From positions 1 to 64,000 of the forward strand of contig RSEH01000117.1 in the NCBI GenBank assembly GCA_006503475.1: a stretch of 64,000 bases of DNA, read 5' to 3'. The notes beneath the pieces are model-generated. The model made no database searches. It saw nothing but the letters and a program-made list of their open reading frames with translations, and was not told the DNA's origin. Both the position numbers and the translations under genes were made by a program. The DNA is from Stentor roeselii. Lineage: Eukaryota > Ciliophora > Heterotrichea > Heterotrichida > Stentoridae. How positions within the stretch are numbered: the stretch's first letter is position 1; each line of letters starts with the position of its first letter. This document shows positions 43,901-51,272 of this stretch, piece by piece.

Positions 43901-45022
43901 GCAGCTTCTGCTTCAGATCAACTTTACTCGATCGATTGTTTCTTTTCTGAGAAGTCGAGTTATTCAAATGAAGAGATTTATTACTTCAAACTACTCACTG
44001 CAGCTCTTTTGCCTCCTTTGATCTGGACTTTTTCTTTCGTGATCTGGCTTTTTGTGTGTTTTTTCAAAGAGACTTATTCTTATATAAAGCGTGAATTGTT
44101 CACTACGATGATTGTTTTGTTTTTTTTGATTCATCCGAATATAGTGAAAACGATTTTTTCTTCTTTTTCATGTCGCGAGATCAAGTCGATTGACTTCTGG
44201 TTAGTTGACAATTTAGAGATCCAGTGCTTTACCGCCTCTCATTATAAAACTCTTTTGACTGTCTCAGTCCCCTGCATCGTGCTCTGGGGCTTCGGGGTGC
44301 CGACTGTCGTTCTGATCATCATGGTGAAAAAGTCACGAGATCTGGGAAAAGACCAAAATAAAGTCATCTTCGGATTTATTTATAATGGCTTCAAACACTC
44401 GAAGTTCTTCTGGGAATTCGTGATTTTATATCGAAAAATCTTCATCATCTGCATTTCAGTCTTCATGTCTCAAGGCTCTACTACTATCCAGGCCTTGACG
44501 GTTGTTGTTCTGCTACTCATCGCGCTTTACTTGCAGTACAGTCAACACCCTTACAACTGCAAACAATTGAACTATATGGAAATCGAAGCTTTACTCACAG
44601 CGACTCTTACTATTTACTGCGGACTTTACTACTTATCAGACTCTCTCAATGAAGCCATAAAATCATCTTTATTCGCCATGATCATCATCGGAAACTGTTA
44701 TTTTCTTGTTTATTGGTTTTATTATATGAGCAAGGCCTTCGTCGATATCATTGTCAACTTCTTCCCAATTCTTAGAATATGGCTGAAAAAAGGAGACTTC
44801 ATTAAAGTCAACTTTTACGAGCAAAAACTTTCAAGTCAAGGAGTTTATTTCGACAAGTCAGACGGGGAAAAAAAATACACTTTTTTCAGAAGTGCCTCTC
44901 ATGGTCTTCAGACGAAAATAAAAAATGCGAAATGCATGACAGACCTTTTCAAACTTTCCATGATCGAAAAGCTAAAATTCGAAGCTTTCAGCGAAGCCAG
45001 TTTAGAAACTTACTCAAAATAA
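37940..45022 (+). CDS. LNR / beta-helix / Cys-rich polytopic surface protein (copy 2)
   Basis: 2360 aa, tandem paralog of the preceding gene, starting 181 bp after it. The start is MLLILFPLKAFSVFL, a signal peptide. The LNR repeats are more complete than in copy 1 (SLGDGTCDEACNTESCDYDR, with the fifth Cys present), followed by the beta-helix ectodomain (about 375-1690). The Cys-rich module (CLGGYLVLPTAGYWKLNM) and polytopic region (about 1917-2270) come last. Membrane-proximal stretches are the most conserved part (SLHSIYIKIFTNYLQIIFLT is the same in both; VIFGFIYNGFK is shared). The ectodomain is much more diverged, which fits a conserved signalling or transport core with a fast-changing outer face. 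The 3' third (43.4-45.0 kb) is noticeably richer in GC than the 5' part. Confidence 0.87.
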   Translation: MLLILFPLKAFSVFLHDNLYCPQDFRGDGICDRGCMTKDSFFDTSKDSWNEKLIFQSDCISDCLKKNCTMDLLENNKCDSECNNWECGWDNQKCGFCAEGCFSELLENNVMDSVCNSQYCFYDNGKGGWCASGCFYGDLNSSEFKDQCNVTQCSYQNGLGLKDLSECSDGCTLNMLSNSYCDEECNNQKCGWDNKTCLCSDNCTTMLMADYQCTAGSYCLNENCEYLDYACPVCAENCLQSSLGDGTCDEACNTESCDYDRGDCGCAPGCNSSFSNGQWNFVGQCSLACLVESCMFNYGACNDTFLQEFAMTYALANANYNSPFSITYTNTCTLEMMKNFSSTNKCSDLSGCDKEEFLYCNGYSNSPIPNCLKSYDMKCLVESGGTYFRNEKIDLAPPGKQNAKLLYQAIGTLRNFPRINANIYWVKEGSYNRKFPNVVNVTENNGFYDALALTVSPFNLIYIKPGTFNFSSSTYSFFYADSTDPLLKSSSNIPQYELQIIGEGNERPTIQFMEDLTIGGSFKILIITNIKFTGKYLISNTCNSDLCYYCPEIISVGTDMKMSDKNIMLSTKDLESYGTNCAGNQSYIPFDFKNKVLISNVNFENFQSQTKNLIKSNDSLTITDSIFNKVQPMDENPLIFIESTSESYFNVSLTIENTQVIDFNYGYEHIEDMQQGYFLKAVKIGDVLLKNVDFQFCMSISCIECSDTSLIYFQSIEGEISIQECTFKNMYVDNLITVNVENLNYNSESYDVYGIRKQLNQMHFRISDCEFKNIYAQGGFIAYFMGSTKHNILVKNCYFQNIAAMENGIFFIKSTSDITNTDSEGEWSYKVIDGTRKMVFDPPRTCVLNNVTMEDMSVGSIFFYFSMYPNIQIKSLTVKSIREPLVSDPYTFSIKYFSSEKKYLSTSPISSLIPINEIISVISFTYINYALLETLSFKNISSSSLDFSSILVMNLYSNITINGYKLSTITVKSRLAAAFSCDSVPNVIASNIEVYQVNNKYLGLISFDQTTNITLSGVTFKESSSNFSAAIKINEANKIEIDEVSAFSFNSYDSKGTLMNIKLGAEPKSVVLNEILIENSNSLHGQGLVLYLDCLTSVSSFIMNLSNLQVIKSKSKDSLIYLASNLYLKQGNIENFYVSSSTIINGALISDVHNLGTLTITNLTSVNNTAFLGAVYGSYRNDGVLLEIIDSVIMDSICTSEVLLLEGNSNSTINVNNLIISNTSSTANIISLDKVIFRGNNLVEKNIKRGIGIFVTMASLELTNSSFYSISTTVIFSMKSTFSCDSCNFEKVTNSIFSFYQETIFDIKNSNFLNCIISDFNMIYAISTKIKSNFTNCLFQDNILNKELMLLETSKIDIEQSQFKNNQLTDASCIKVTSGTLEVTSSFFKNQTNSYISATLQSKINVTSSQFSGLEEVYEELTDNYEINSQLLNEKSISFVGGAIYVKESELVVDSSDFFYLFSKSGGAIYSDDSIVTLNNSNFFNCSTSTLETSGIVYLNQGNLTVENSSFSDSLTQTSLIYGLELKQVKIYSSEFKNNYNTYGGAIFAESEENYPFILKDSIFCNNSASGEGGAISIQNFEFTISNCSFLNNQAKSKGGALYLDTKQCKDCIVTFISPSTFSFNSCPNCSGGAIYWPDEEPVNLTLNIFQNNSARYGPDQASVPTNIQFFDSRRLTELENFKPGGNFSGSFLICLYDSYDQIVDDVDYDSYTGVYKSYDGTTVSGSDASLKDGCFNITGFIVKGTPGGTGNVYFEVPQLNDNKNMKGGDESTGEVKNSLNFSVSFRNCTYGEKRSENECSTCDKGKYLIENAEICKSCPSGAGCLGGYLVLPTAGYWKLNMYSSDILACPVTSACLGSATLKLNDTLIDAGLVDSDVDFTGTCAKGYTGHLCASCELGYSKSTSGECTKCPSSTINSLIITSILILMLIISYIMVTSTLKSAFSAKSLHSIYIKIFTNYLQIIFLTTQFNLNWPTYVMTFFNMQKTAASASDQLYSIDCFFSEKSSYSNEEIYYFKLLTAALLPPLIWTFSFVIWLFVCFFKETYSYIKRELFTTMIVLFFLIHPNIVKTIFSSFSCREIKSIDFWLVDNLEIQCFTASHYKTLLTVSVPCIVLWGFGVPTVVLIIMVKKSRDLGKDQNKVIFGFIYNGFKHSKFFWEFVILYRKIFIICISVFMSQGSTTIQALTVVVLLLIALYLQYSQHPYNCKQLNYMEIEALLTATLTIYCGLYYLSDSLNEAIKSSLFAMIIIGNCYFLVYWFYYMSKAFVDIIVNFFPILRIWLKKGDFIKVNFYEQKLSSQGVYFDKSDGEKKYTFFRSASHGLQTKIKNAKCMTDLFKLSMIEKLKFEAFSEASLETYSK

Positions 45023-45063
45023 TCCTTACCCCATTTCTCTTAACCTTCCTCATAATCCAACAA

Positions 45064-46284
45064 ATGGTCGACCAAAACGAGTTAATCGAACAGTACCGAA
45101 CGACTCTTGAAGTGATGCATGAAAAGCTTCTCAACCTTCGAGAAGACAAAGAAAAACGTCTTCAAGAAATCCATCAAAAGAAAACTTCAAGTCCTGAGTA
45201 CCAAAAACTCGAGCAGAATCTCGAAATTCTTCAAGAAAGTATCCAAACCCTTAACCTAGAAATCTTCAAAGAAAAAGGAACTCTTCGCAAGTTAAAAGCT
45301 GAAAGTGAATGGGGTGAAGACTCTCTGCAAAACTCAGAACAAGTCCAGTTCCTCATCAATGAACTCGAAGTACTTCAGGCGGAAAATCAAGAACTTAAAA
45401 GTGAGAAGCCGCCAGCGACAGGAGAGTCAAAACTTGCACAATTGGAACATTCGAACCCGAAATTATACAGCCTTGTCAAAAAAATCATTGCAGTGGAAGA
45501 GACTAACACCCTGTTAAAGGAAGAGCTTATCTTTTTAGAGCAGGAAAGAAATAAAATCAGGGCTGAGTATCATAAAATCACTCAGTATCTCGGACATGAG
45601 GAAAAAATAAAGCTGAAGATTAGGGAAAGTGAAAAAGAAGCGGAAAGATCTGCTGCGAATAAAAAGTTTCTGGAAATTCGGATTAAGGACCTGATTTTTG
45701 ACTTGGAAAGGGCGAAGGAAATGGTGAGAAGGTCAGATACTAAACAGTTGATGATTCGATTTGAACATTTAGTGCAAAAAAAAGAAGAGTCTGCAAGGCT
45801 TGTTAGTGAGTTAGTTGAAACTGTTGAAAAAATTGAAAGTGAGATTGAAATGGAAAAAGTCACTGGGAATAAAGAACAACCTACGAATTTGAAACTTGAG
45901 GTGAAGAACTTGGAAAATGAAATCACTGAAAAAACTAAAGAGTTGAAAGTGAAAATTGTGGAAAAAAAAAAACTTCAGGAGGAACTTGATAAGAAAATGA
46001 AGGAAAAAAATAACTATAAGAAGTTAATTGGAAGTAAAACAAGGGATAACTCGATTAAAGGAAATGTTAAACATTTGATTAGCAAAAGTACTACTAATCT
46101 TAAAAGCTTTGATAGTACTAGAAGGGAAGCCATTGTTGGAATTATTGGAAAAAATGTTATTGATAACAATCCTAGAGAATTGAAAAAAGTCTTGAAAAAT
46201 GTTGGGTCTCAGGACATGGGAATCGCGACGAAGCTGGTTCAATTGAATAGAGAAGAGTTCTTAAAAAATCTGAAATTAAACTAG
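45064..46284 (+). CDS. Coiled-coil protein, function unknown
   Basis: 406 aa from ATG 45064 (MVDQNELIEQYRTTLEVMHE), only 41 nt after the stop of the LNR gene. Almost the whole length to about residue 325 is heptad-rich coiled coil with E/K/L bias (LQEIHQKKTSSPEYQKLEQN; KELKVKIVEKKKLQEELDKK). A basic segment follows (SKTRDNSIKGNVKHLISKST) and then a small C-terminal helical part (LVQLNREEFLKNLKLN). No ATPase, motor or membrane motif. A cytoskeletal or ciliary structural role is plausible from the composition and because the convergent neighbour is a dynein-docking protein, but I do not recognise a family. Confidence 0.78.
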   Translation: MVDQNELIEQYRTTLEVMHEKLLNLREDKEKRLQEIHQKKTSSPEYQKLEQNLEILQESIQTLNLEIFKEKGTLRKLKAESEWGEDSLQNSEQVQFLINELEVLQAENQELKSEKPPATGESKLAQLEHSNPKLYSLVKKIIAVEETNTLLKEELIFLEQERNKIRAEYHKITQYLGHEEKIKLKIRESEKEAERSAANKKFLEIRIKDLIFDLERAKEMVRRSDTKQLMIRFEHLVQKKEESARLVSELVETVEKIESEIEMEKVTGNKEQPTNLKLEVKNLENEITEKTKELKVKIVEKKKLQEELDKKMKEKNNYKKLIGSKTRDNSIKGNVKHLISKSTTNLKSFDSTRREAIVGIIGKNVIDNNPRELKKVLKNVGSQDMGIATKLVQLNREEFLKNLKLN

Positions 46285-46308
46285 TAAAGTATGAGGTTGA
46301 TGAATAAA

Positions 46309-46483
46309 TGCAAAATTTTTATGTATAGAAGATGATTGTCTATTAATTACTTGATAATCTAAAATATTAATGCAAAATTATTATATATAGAAGATGATTG
46401 TCTATTACTTACTTGATAATCCAAAATATTAATGCAAAATTATTATATATAGAAGATGATTGTCTATTAATCCAAAATATTAT
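46309..46483 (+). repeat. 62-nt tandem repeat, about 2.8 copies
   Basis: Unit starts TGCAAAATTATTATATATAG and continues AAGATGATTGTCTATTA...AAAATATTAA. Copies begin at 46309, 46371 and 46433, and the third lacks about a dozen bases (CTTACTTGATAA). It lies between two convergent genes, in or next to both 3' untranslated regions. Confidence 0.85.
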
Positions 46484-46549
46484 TAATATCTTTTATATCT
46501 AATTCATCCAAATACAACTTTAATCATTCAATAATGAAAATAACTATAT

Positions 46550-48007
46550 TTACAGTTTAAATTTCGACTTCTTCAATATAAGATCAGCTTTCCTCTCAAG
46601 TTCACTTAGAGGAATCGGATTTCTATACTCATCTATTTCCCTATCCTCAAACAAGTCTTTATCATCAATCAAATCTTTAAGCTGGAGACCTTCAGATTCC
46701 TCAGGGTCTTCAAAGCAAACAGAGTTGAGCGGATTATGTCCAAGTATGGGACTTTCATCTCTTTGAGTGAAAGCGAGTAAAATAATCATGTAATTTATGA
46801 ACTCTTCGATGTACCCCAAGCTATTCATGATGTTTTCCTCGTTTAAGTCATCCAGCCAGGCCATTTCGAACTTTTTGTTCAGCTGAGGAGTGATCGGCAC
46901 GGATTTAAACACTGAAAAAATCTTTGACATTACAGAAAAACAAGAAGAAATTTCATTTCTGGTTCTTTCGATTTCCTTTTGTTTATGCTCAGTCTTATCA
47001 CGAGTGACGTTTAGAGATTTTTCTAGGTCTTCTTTGGCTTGGGAGACTTTTTTGTTTCCATCTTCTTTAAAAGCTTCTAAGTCATTAATATGCTCATGAG
47101 TGGTCTTTAGTCTGCTCTCCAAATCATCAATTTCCGAGTTAAGTTCATTCATATAAGCATGAATTTCGCGATTTTGCTCCTGACTTTTGACAAACTCCAC
47201 AACAATATCTTCAACCTGTCCAATTCCAGTAGCCTGTTTAATCTGTTTGAAAGCATCTTCCACAACTTTAATATGTTTCAAGTACCCATCAAGTCCCTTT
47301 TTCTTATCACGTGTCTTATTCGCCCATCTTTCCAAAACGACTTTCAAAATTCTCGAGACCTCAATTCCTTCAATAGGTTTATTACAGTTATTTTTCACTT
47401 CAGCTTCCATCATTTTGAATACTTTCGACCTGACATCCTTTTCATCTTGAAGATAACTATGAAGCTCGCTGATCCTTTCTCCATATTTGCTCTGGTCCGA
47501 GGCGCTTTTACATCTAAGAGCAGAAATCATTTTTCTCTGTTCTTGATCATCAACTTCCCCTTGTCTATACTCAAGATTCTTTTTTTGCGCCTCAGAGCTG
47601 AAACCTTGCAAGTCATCTTGAAGACTATTCAGACTTCTCTTGTAACTAAGTTTTTCAAGTCGATATTCGTCAATAGTTGCCCGGACTTTGGTGTTTTTGC
47701 AAATGACTTCATTTAACTGGATCATTTCAAACTCAAGGCTTTTTTCTAGAATATTGAGAGTTGTTTTTAAGGTCTTTGTTTTTCCTGAAGGCCGTTTTTT
47801 TATTATTTTTTCCTTTTGTTTGAGCAGTTGGATCTCATGAGTCATCATTTGGATTCTTTCATCTAAATAATTTGACTCTCTTTTCTCGTGCTCAAGTCTT
47901 TGAGTAGTCCTTTCGATGTCTTTCTGCAGTCTTTGAGACTCAGGCTCATGAATGACTGAAGAGTACCGGGTAGTCGACCTGCCACTTCGAGATCTTTTAA
48001 GGAACAT
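46550..48007 (-). CDS. Outer-dynein-arm docking-complex coiled-coil protein (CCDC63/CCDC114/ODA1 family)
   Basis: 485 aa. The N-terminus is basic (MFLKRSRSGRSTTRYSS), then coiled coil from about residue 25 to 390. Two family signatures are visible: NTKVRATIDEYRLEKLSYKR near residue 110 (the N-x-x-L/V-R-x-x-I-D-x-x-R-x-E motif), and FKQIKQATGIGQVEDIVVEF with YMNELNSEIDDLE near residues 255-300. These match the 'F-x-K-I-x-x-x-T-G ... F-x-x-x-E ... N-E-L-N-x-E-I-x-x-L' block of ODA1/CCDC114/CCDC63. Such proteins anchor outer dynein arms on ciliary doublet microtubules. The C-terminal 90 residues are acidic. The ATG follows directly after the TAA of the RING gene upstream, with no base in between and in the same frame; the next internal Met is near residue 53. 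Confidence 0.8.
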   Translation of the reverse strand: MFLKRSRSGRSTTRYSSVIHEPESQRLQKDIERTTQRLEHEKRESNYLDERIQMMTHEIQLLKQKEKIIKKRPSGKTKTLKTTLNILEKSLEFEMIQLNEVICKNTKVRATIDEYRLEKLSYKRSLNSLQDDLQGFSSEAQKKNLEYRQGEVDDQEQRKMISALRCKSASDQSKYGERISELHSYLQDEKDVRSKVFKMMEAEVKNNCNKPIEGIEVSRILKVVLERWANKTRDKKKGLDGYLKHIKVVEDAFKQIKQATGIGQVEDIVVEFVKSQEQNREIHAYMNELNSEIDDLESRLKTTHEHINDLEAFKEDGNKKVSQAKEDLEKSLNVTRDKTEHKQKEIERTRNEISSCFSVMSKIFSVFKSVPITPQLNKKFEMAWLDDLNEENIMNSLGYIEEFINYMIILLAFTQRDESPILGHNPLNSVCFEDPEESEGLQLKDLIDDKDLFEDREIDEYRNPIPLSELERKADLILKKSKFKL

Positions 48008-48676
48008 TTATTTAAATGAATTAGAAAGTAAATTAACGTCTTGAAGTTCATGTTTACATTGAGAACACACACTTTTTTGTGATGGTTCTATTTCATACAC
48101 TTGTTTACATATTTCGCAATAAACTAATTTGCCTTCTAAAGATTCTGAAGTATTTTTTCTGATTTTTTGGATAAGGGAAGAGTCGATATCAAGTATGTCC
48201 CTAACCTCTTTTCCACACTCTGGACATAATAATGGCTTGTTGCGATCTATTAGATTTGAAAGATAGTCTACTATGCAAGGTCTGTGAAAAGAGTGAACAC
48301 ATGAAATGTAGAGGATTTCTTTATCAGTCTTTTTCTTACAAAGAAAGCAATAATCTACTAAATCGAGATTTAAACTTTCAGTCGAATTATTCTTATTCAA
48401 ACATATCTGGTTTCTTGAAGATGATATCAAAATTTTTTCTGTCTTTTTAGGAAAATTCAAAGACTCGCTGAGACTTTTCAGATTGCATTGAAATAAAAAA
48501 TCTTCTAATTCTTCGACTTTTTCAGAGGAAAAACCTGAAAAATAAACTTTTTCCAGAAGGCCTGTGATAATTGAAGCTGGTAACTTGGTCTTCGCTTGGA
48601 GGTACCCTAAAAAAAACAAGCAAAGTGCCGGAGGGTTTTGATGTTTTTGCAAGAAAACCTGCAGAAAATCTTCCAT
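48008..48676 (-). CDS. RING-finger protein
   Basis: 222 aa. The N-terminal 110 residues are helical (FLQVFLQKHQNPPALCLFFL; LPASIITGLLEKVYF). A RING follows at about 130-178: C-F-L-C-K...ILYISCVHSFHRPCIVDYL...LLCPECGKEV, with ligands C-x2-C...C-x-H-x2-H-x2-C...C-x2-C. A second small zinc ribbon lies at about 195-215 (VYCEICKQVYEIEPSQKSVC, SQC). Likely an E3 ubiquitin ligase. It diverges from the PAS gene at 48762 with 85 bp between the starts. The downstream dynein-docking gene starts at the very next base after its stop, which leaves no room for a separate 3' end and promoter. Confidence 0.8.
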   Translation of the reverse strand: MEDFLQVFLQKHQNPPALCLFFLGYLQAKTKLPASIITGLLEKVYFSGFSSEKVEELEDFLFQCNLKSLSESLNFPKKTEKILISSSRNQICLNKNNSTESLNLDLVDYCFLCKKKTDKEILYISCVHSFHRPCIVDYLSNLIDRNKPLLCPECGKEVRDILDIDSSLIQKIRKNTSESLEGKLVYCEICKQVYEIEPSQKSVCSQCKHELQDVNLLSNSFK

Positions 48677-48761
48677 TTATAGAATAAAGAATTACATGAA
48701 AAATTAAATCATAACTAATGATCCTTCCATAACCTTTCCAACTTCGATAATCGTTTGATAA

Positions 48762-50363
48762 ATGCTGAATCACTTATCCAAGTTTTCCAGGCGAGTACTG
48801 AATTTAGAGTCGATATTGAAGGACGTGTTTTTATTGTTGGTAGTTATTTCATCATTGAAAGACGTTCAAAACATATTCATTGTTTTTATGGTTCTTGCCT
48901 TCTTCTTGTCTAACAGTATCTTGAAGCGGATGAGTTGCGTTCTTATCTCATTTTCCTCGACAAGTCTTTGCATGACCCTCTTTAACTTCGTGTCATTCAA
49001 CCAGTCAAGCCACCCTCTCCCCGAGTACCTTACAACTGAAGCTCTTCGCCTTTTTTACTTTTCATTTCCTAAAGAAATGCTGATCCAAATAACTTTCCTG
49101 TCATTTCTCGCCCTGACTCTCCAAAAAGACCTAAAAAACCTTTCACATCTAAAACTTTTATACGAAAAGTCCTTTCAAGACAAAGAAAACATTACCAACT
49201 CTTTAGAAGTCGCAGTTATTTTCATTGATATCTACGGAAATGTCTTGAAATTTAACTCGAAAGCTGAGATTCTCTTCGGTTCTTTGAAAGTGAAAAATAT
49301 TTACCAAGTTCTACCAAGTGAAAAAGTGACCCGTGTTCGAGAAATGGTGAAAATTTGCCAGAAAAAGCTGATCCCTGAAGAAGATTTTAACCTTTTTATT
49401 CCAGGTTACGGAAAAATGTATTTCATCCTTTCTATGAAATGTGTTCCTCTTAACAATACCAACTCTTTTCTTCTTCATTTCGTTGATATGAACCTAAGTG
49501 CGAAAAAAAGAACAATGGTGATGAAAAGTTACTTATCCAACCTTTTCTTACAGAGTAAAACAATGGAAAAATTCGCTGAAAGGTACCTTCGAGGTTCAAA
49601 GGTTAGTTTAAAGGACTTTGGGACTTTAGTCAAATATATCTATTCACAGCAGGAGACCATCTGCATCACTCAGATGGTCACAGGGCAGATCTTGAATTAT
49701 CATTCGAACTTCGACTTGAAACATGAAATTGCAAATGTTGTTCAGTTCTATTGGGAGAGGCTTAAGAAGAAAAATGTTAGGATTAGCTTTGCTTGTCAGT
49801 CTAATTTGAAAATTGTTCAAGGTGATAAAGTTAAACATCACCTTTTGCTTAAGTCGCTTTTGAACTTTTTGAGTCTTGCTGTAACTCCTGGGTCTGATGT
49901 GGAAATTGTTGTTAAGAGGGAGGTAAGGAATAGATAGGGTGTTGAGGAATTTCAGTATAGGGTTAGGTTTCAAACTTCGAAGATTAAAAAAGATGTTTTT
50001 CAGGTTTTTTTTAGGTCTGGAGAAGATTTGGATGAGATTTATAATGTGCAGAATAAGTATGATCTCACGGTTTGTCTTTTTCCTTGGCTTGTACAAGTCC
50101 TTGATGGCACCATCGAAAAAGTCAAAGTAGAAGATGAAAAAGTTTCCCTTGTCTTCAGACTAAGATTTAACGAAGGAGACTCTTTTCCTTTGAAACAATT
50201 TTACTTTTTAGACATGCCTGAAGGAAAAGATATTTACACATGGCCTGCCAGTTCAACAGTCTTATTAAGGTCTTCAATTTCACTTTTGAAGCTTAGAAGA
50301 AAACTAGGAGCCAATTCGTCCTTAGGAGGAATTCAAGAAGAGTTATGCAAAGAGCCTAAATAA
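48762..50363 (+). CDS. PAS protein with degenerate histidine-kinase ATPase domain
   Basis: Exons 48762-49922 and 49938-50363, 528 aa. The N-terminus has about four hydrophobic segments (DVFLLLVVISSL, IFIVFMVLAFFLSN, CVLISFSSTSLCMTLF, IQITFLSFLALTL). A PAS domain follows (about 145-250: LEVAVIFIDIYGNVLKFNSK, then GKMYFILSMKCVPLN). Next is a helical linker, then a region that looks like a histidine-kinase ATP-binding fold (about 315-500): DLKHEIANVVQFYWERLKKK, then GDKVKHHLLLKSLLNFLSLA and SDVEIVVKRE as the N-box strand. The N-box asparagine is missing, no H-box histidine is visible, and the G-box ends (LGANSSLGGIQEEL) are weak. It is probably a pseudokinase-like sensor derived from a hybrid histidine kinase, membrane-bound, ligand unknown. 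Confidence 0.72.
49923..49937 (+). other. 15-nt micro-intron
   Basis: GTAAGGAATAGATAG. Phase 0: K-R-E joins G-V-E-E-F. Retention gives an immediate in-frame TAG, while removal keeps the same frame through the rest of the ATPase-like fold. Confidence 0.9.
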
Positions 50364-51272
50364 ATCAAGGATTAATAATGCTAAAATATAGAATTGCAGC
50401 AAAAAATATAAGTCAGACAGACTAGTTTATTAAATGCTGTCTAAGTATCACAATAAATATTTGATTTGAATCACGGGAAAGAATTAATTAAATACGAAAT
50501 TGTTATCAAAATGACCGAAAATATCATAAAAAGATAGAATAGAAAATCTAGTTACACTTTAAAGGAATTTTTATTATCATCGTAGATAATTTCGCTCATT
50601 CTTTTTAAGCACGTATTTAAAGTGAGTTTACCTTGAACTGATTAAGGATCCTACATAATTTTTAAACTATAAATTTATTCAAATTCATGAATGATTATGA
50701 AAGGGACTTTAAAATAAGCAGTATTGAAAAAATATTTAATCTGAAATTTTTTATATAGAATATGCATAGTTCTTGTTATATTATTATTGACTTTTAATCT
50801 AATTACACTTTACTTTAAAAAGTCATTACTTGAATAGACCTTATAGAAATGCGAATCATAATTCAAAGTTAGTTAAGCTTTCATATAAGCTCATTTAATT
50901 CAAGACCTCTGAAATTAATATTGGATTTCATTTTAATTACCAAGAAAATAAAATATTCTTAATTCCCTTGAATTTAAGTTAGTCATTCAAATCTTCGAAA
51001 CACCAATTTTTAAAAAAATAAAAGCAACCCTAATTTAAAATAATCAAATAATGAACTCTTATCAAAAGATCTTAGACATCCTAATTAAATAATCTTTAAA
51101 AATGACCATATTAATTATTCTCTAATTTTCCTCCTAATATACTCAATGCATCCTCAAATGAAATAATCATAAAACATCTAAATTTTCCTAAATCTCTCTG
51201 ATATTAATCTACCCATCATGAAACTCTCCAAAAAATCCACTATTCCCAAACCTAAAAAAACCCTTCTATAAA
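50364..51272. other. Intergenic, AT-rich
   Basis: 909 bases between two plus-strand genes, the largest gap of the right-hand part. No coding frame, RNA gene or repeat recognised. Confidence 0.4.
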
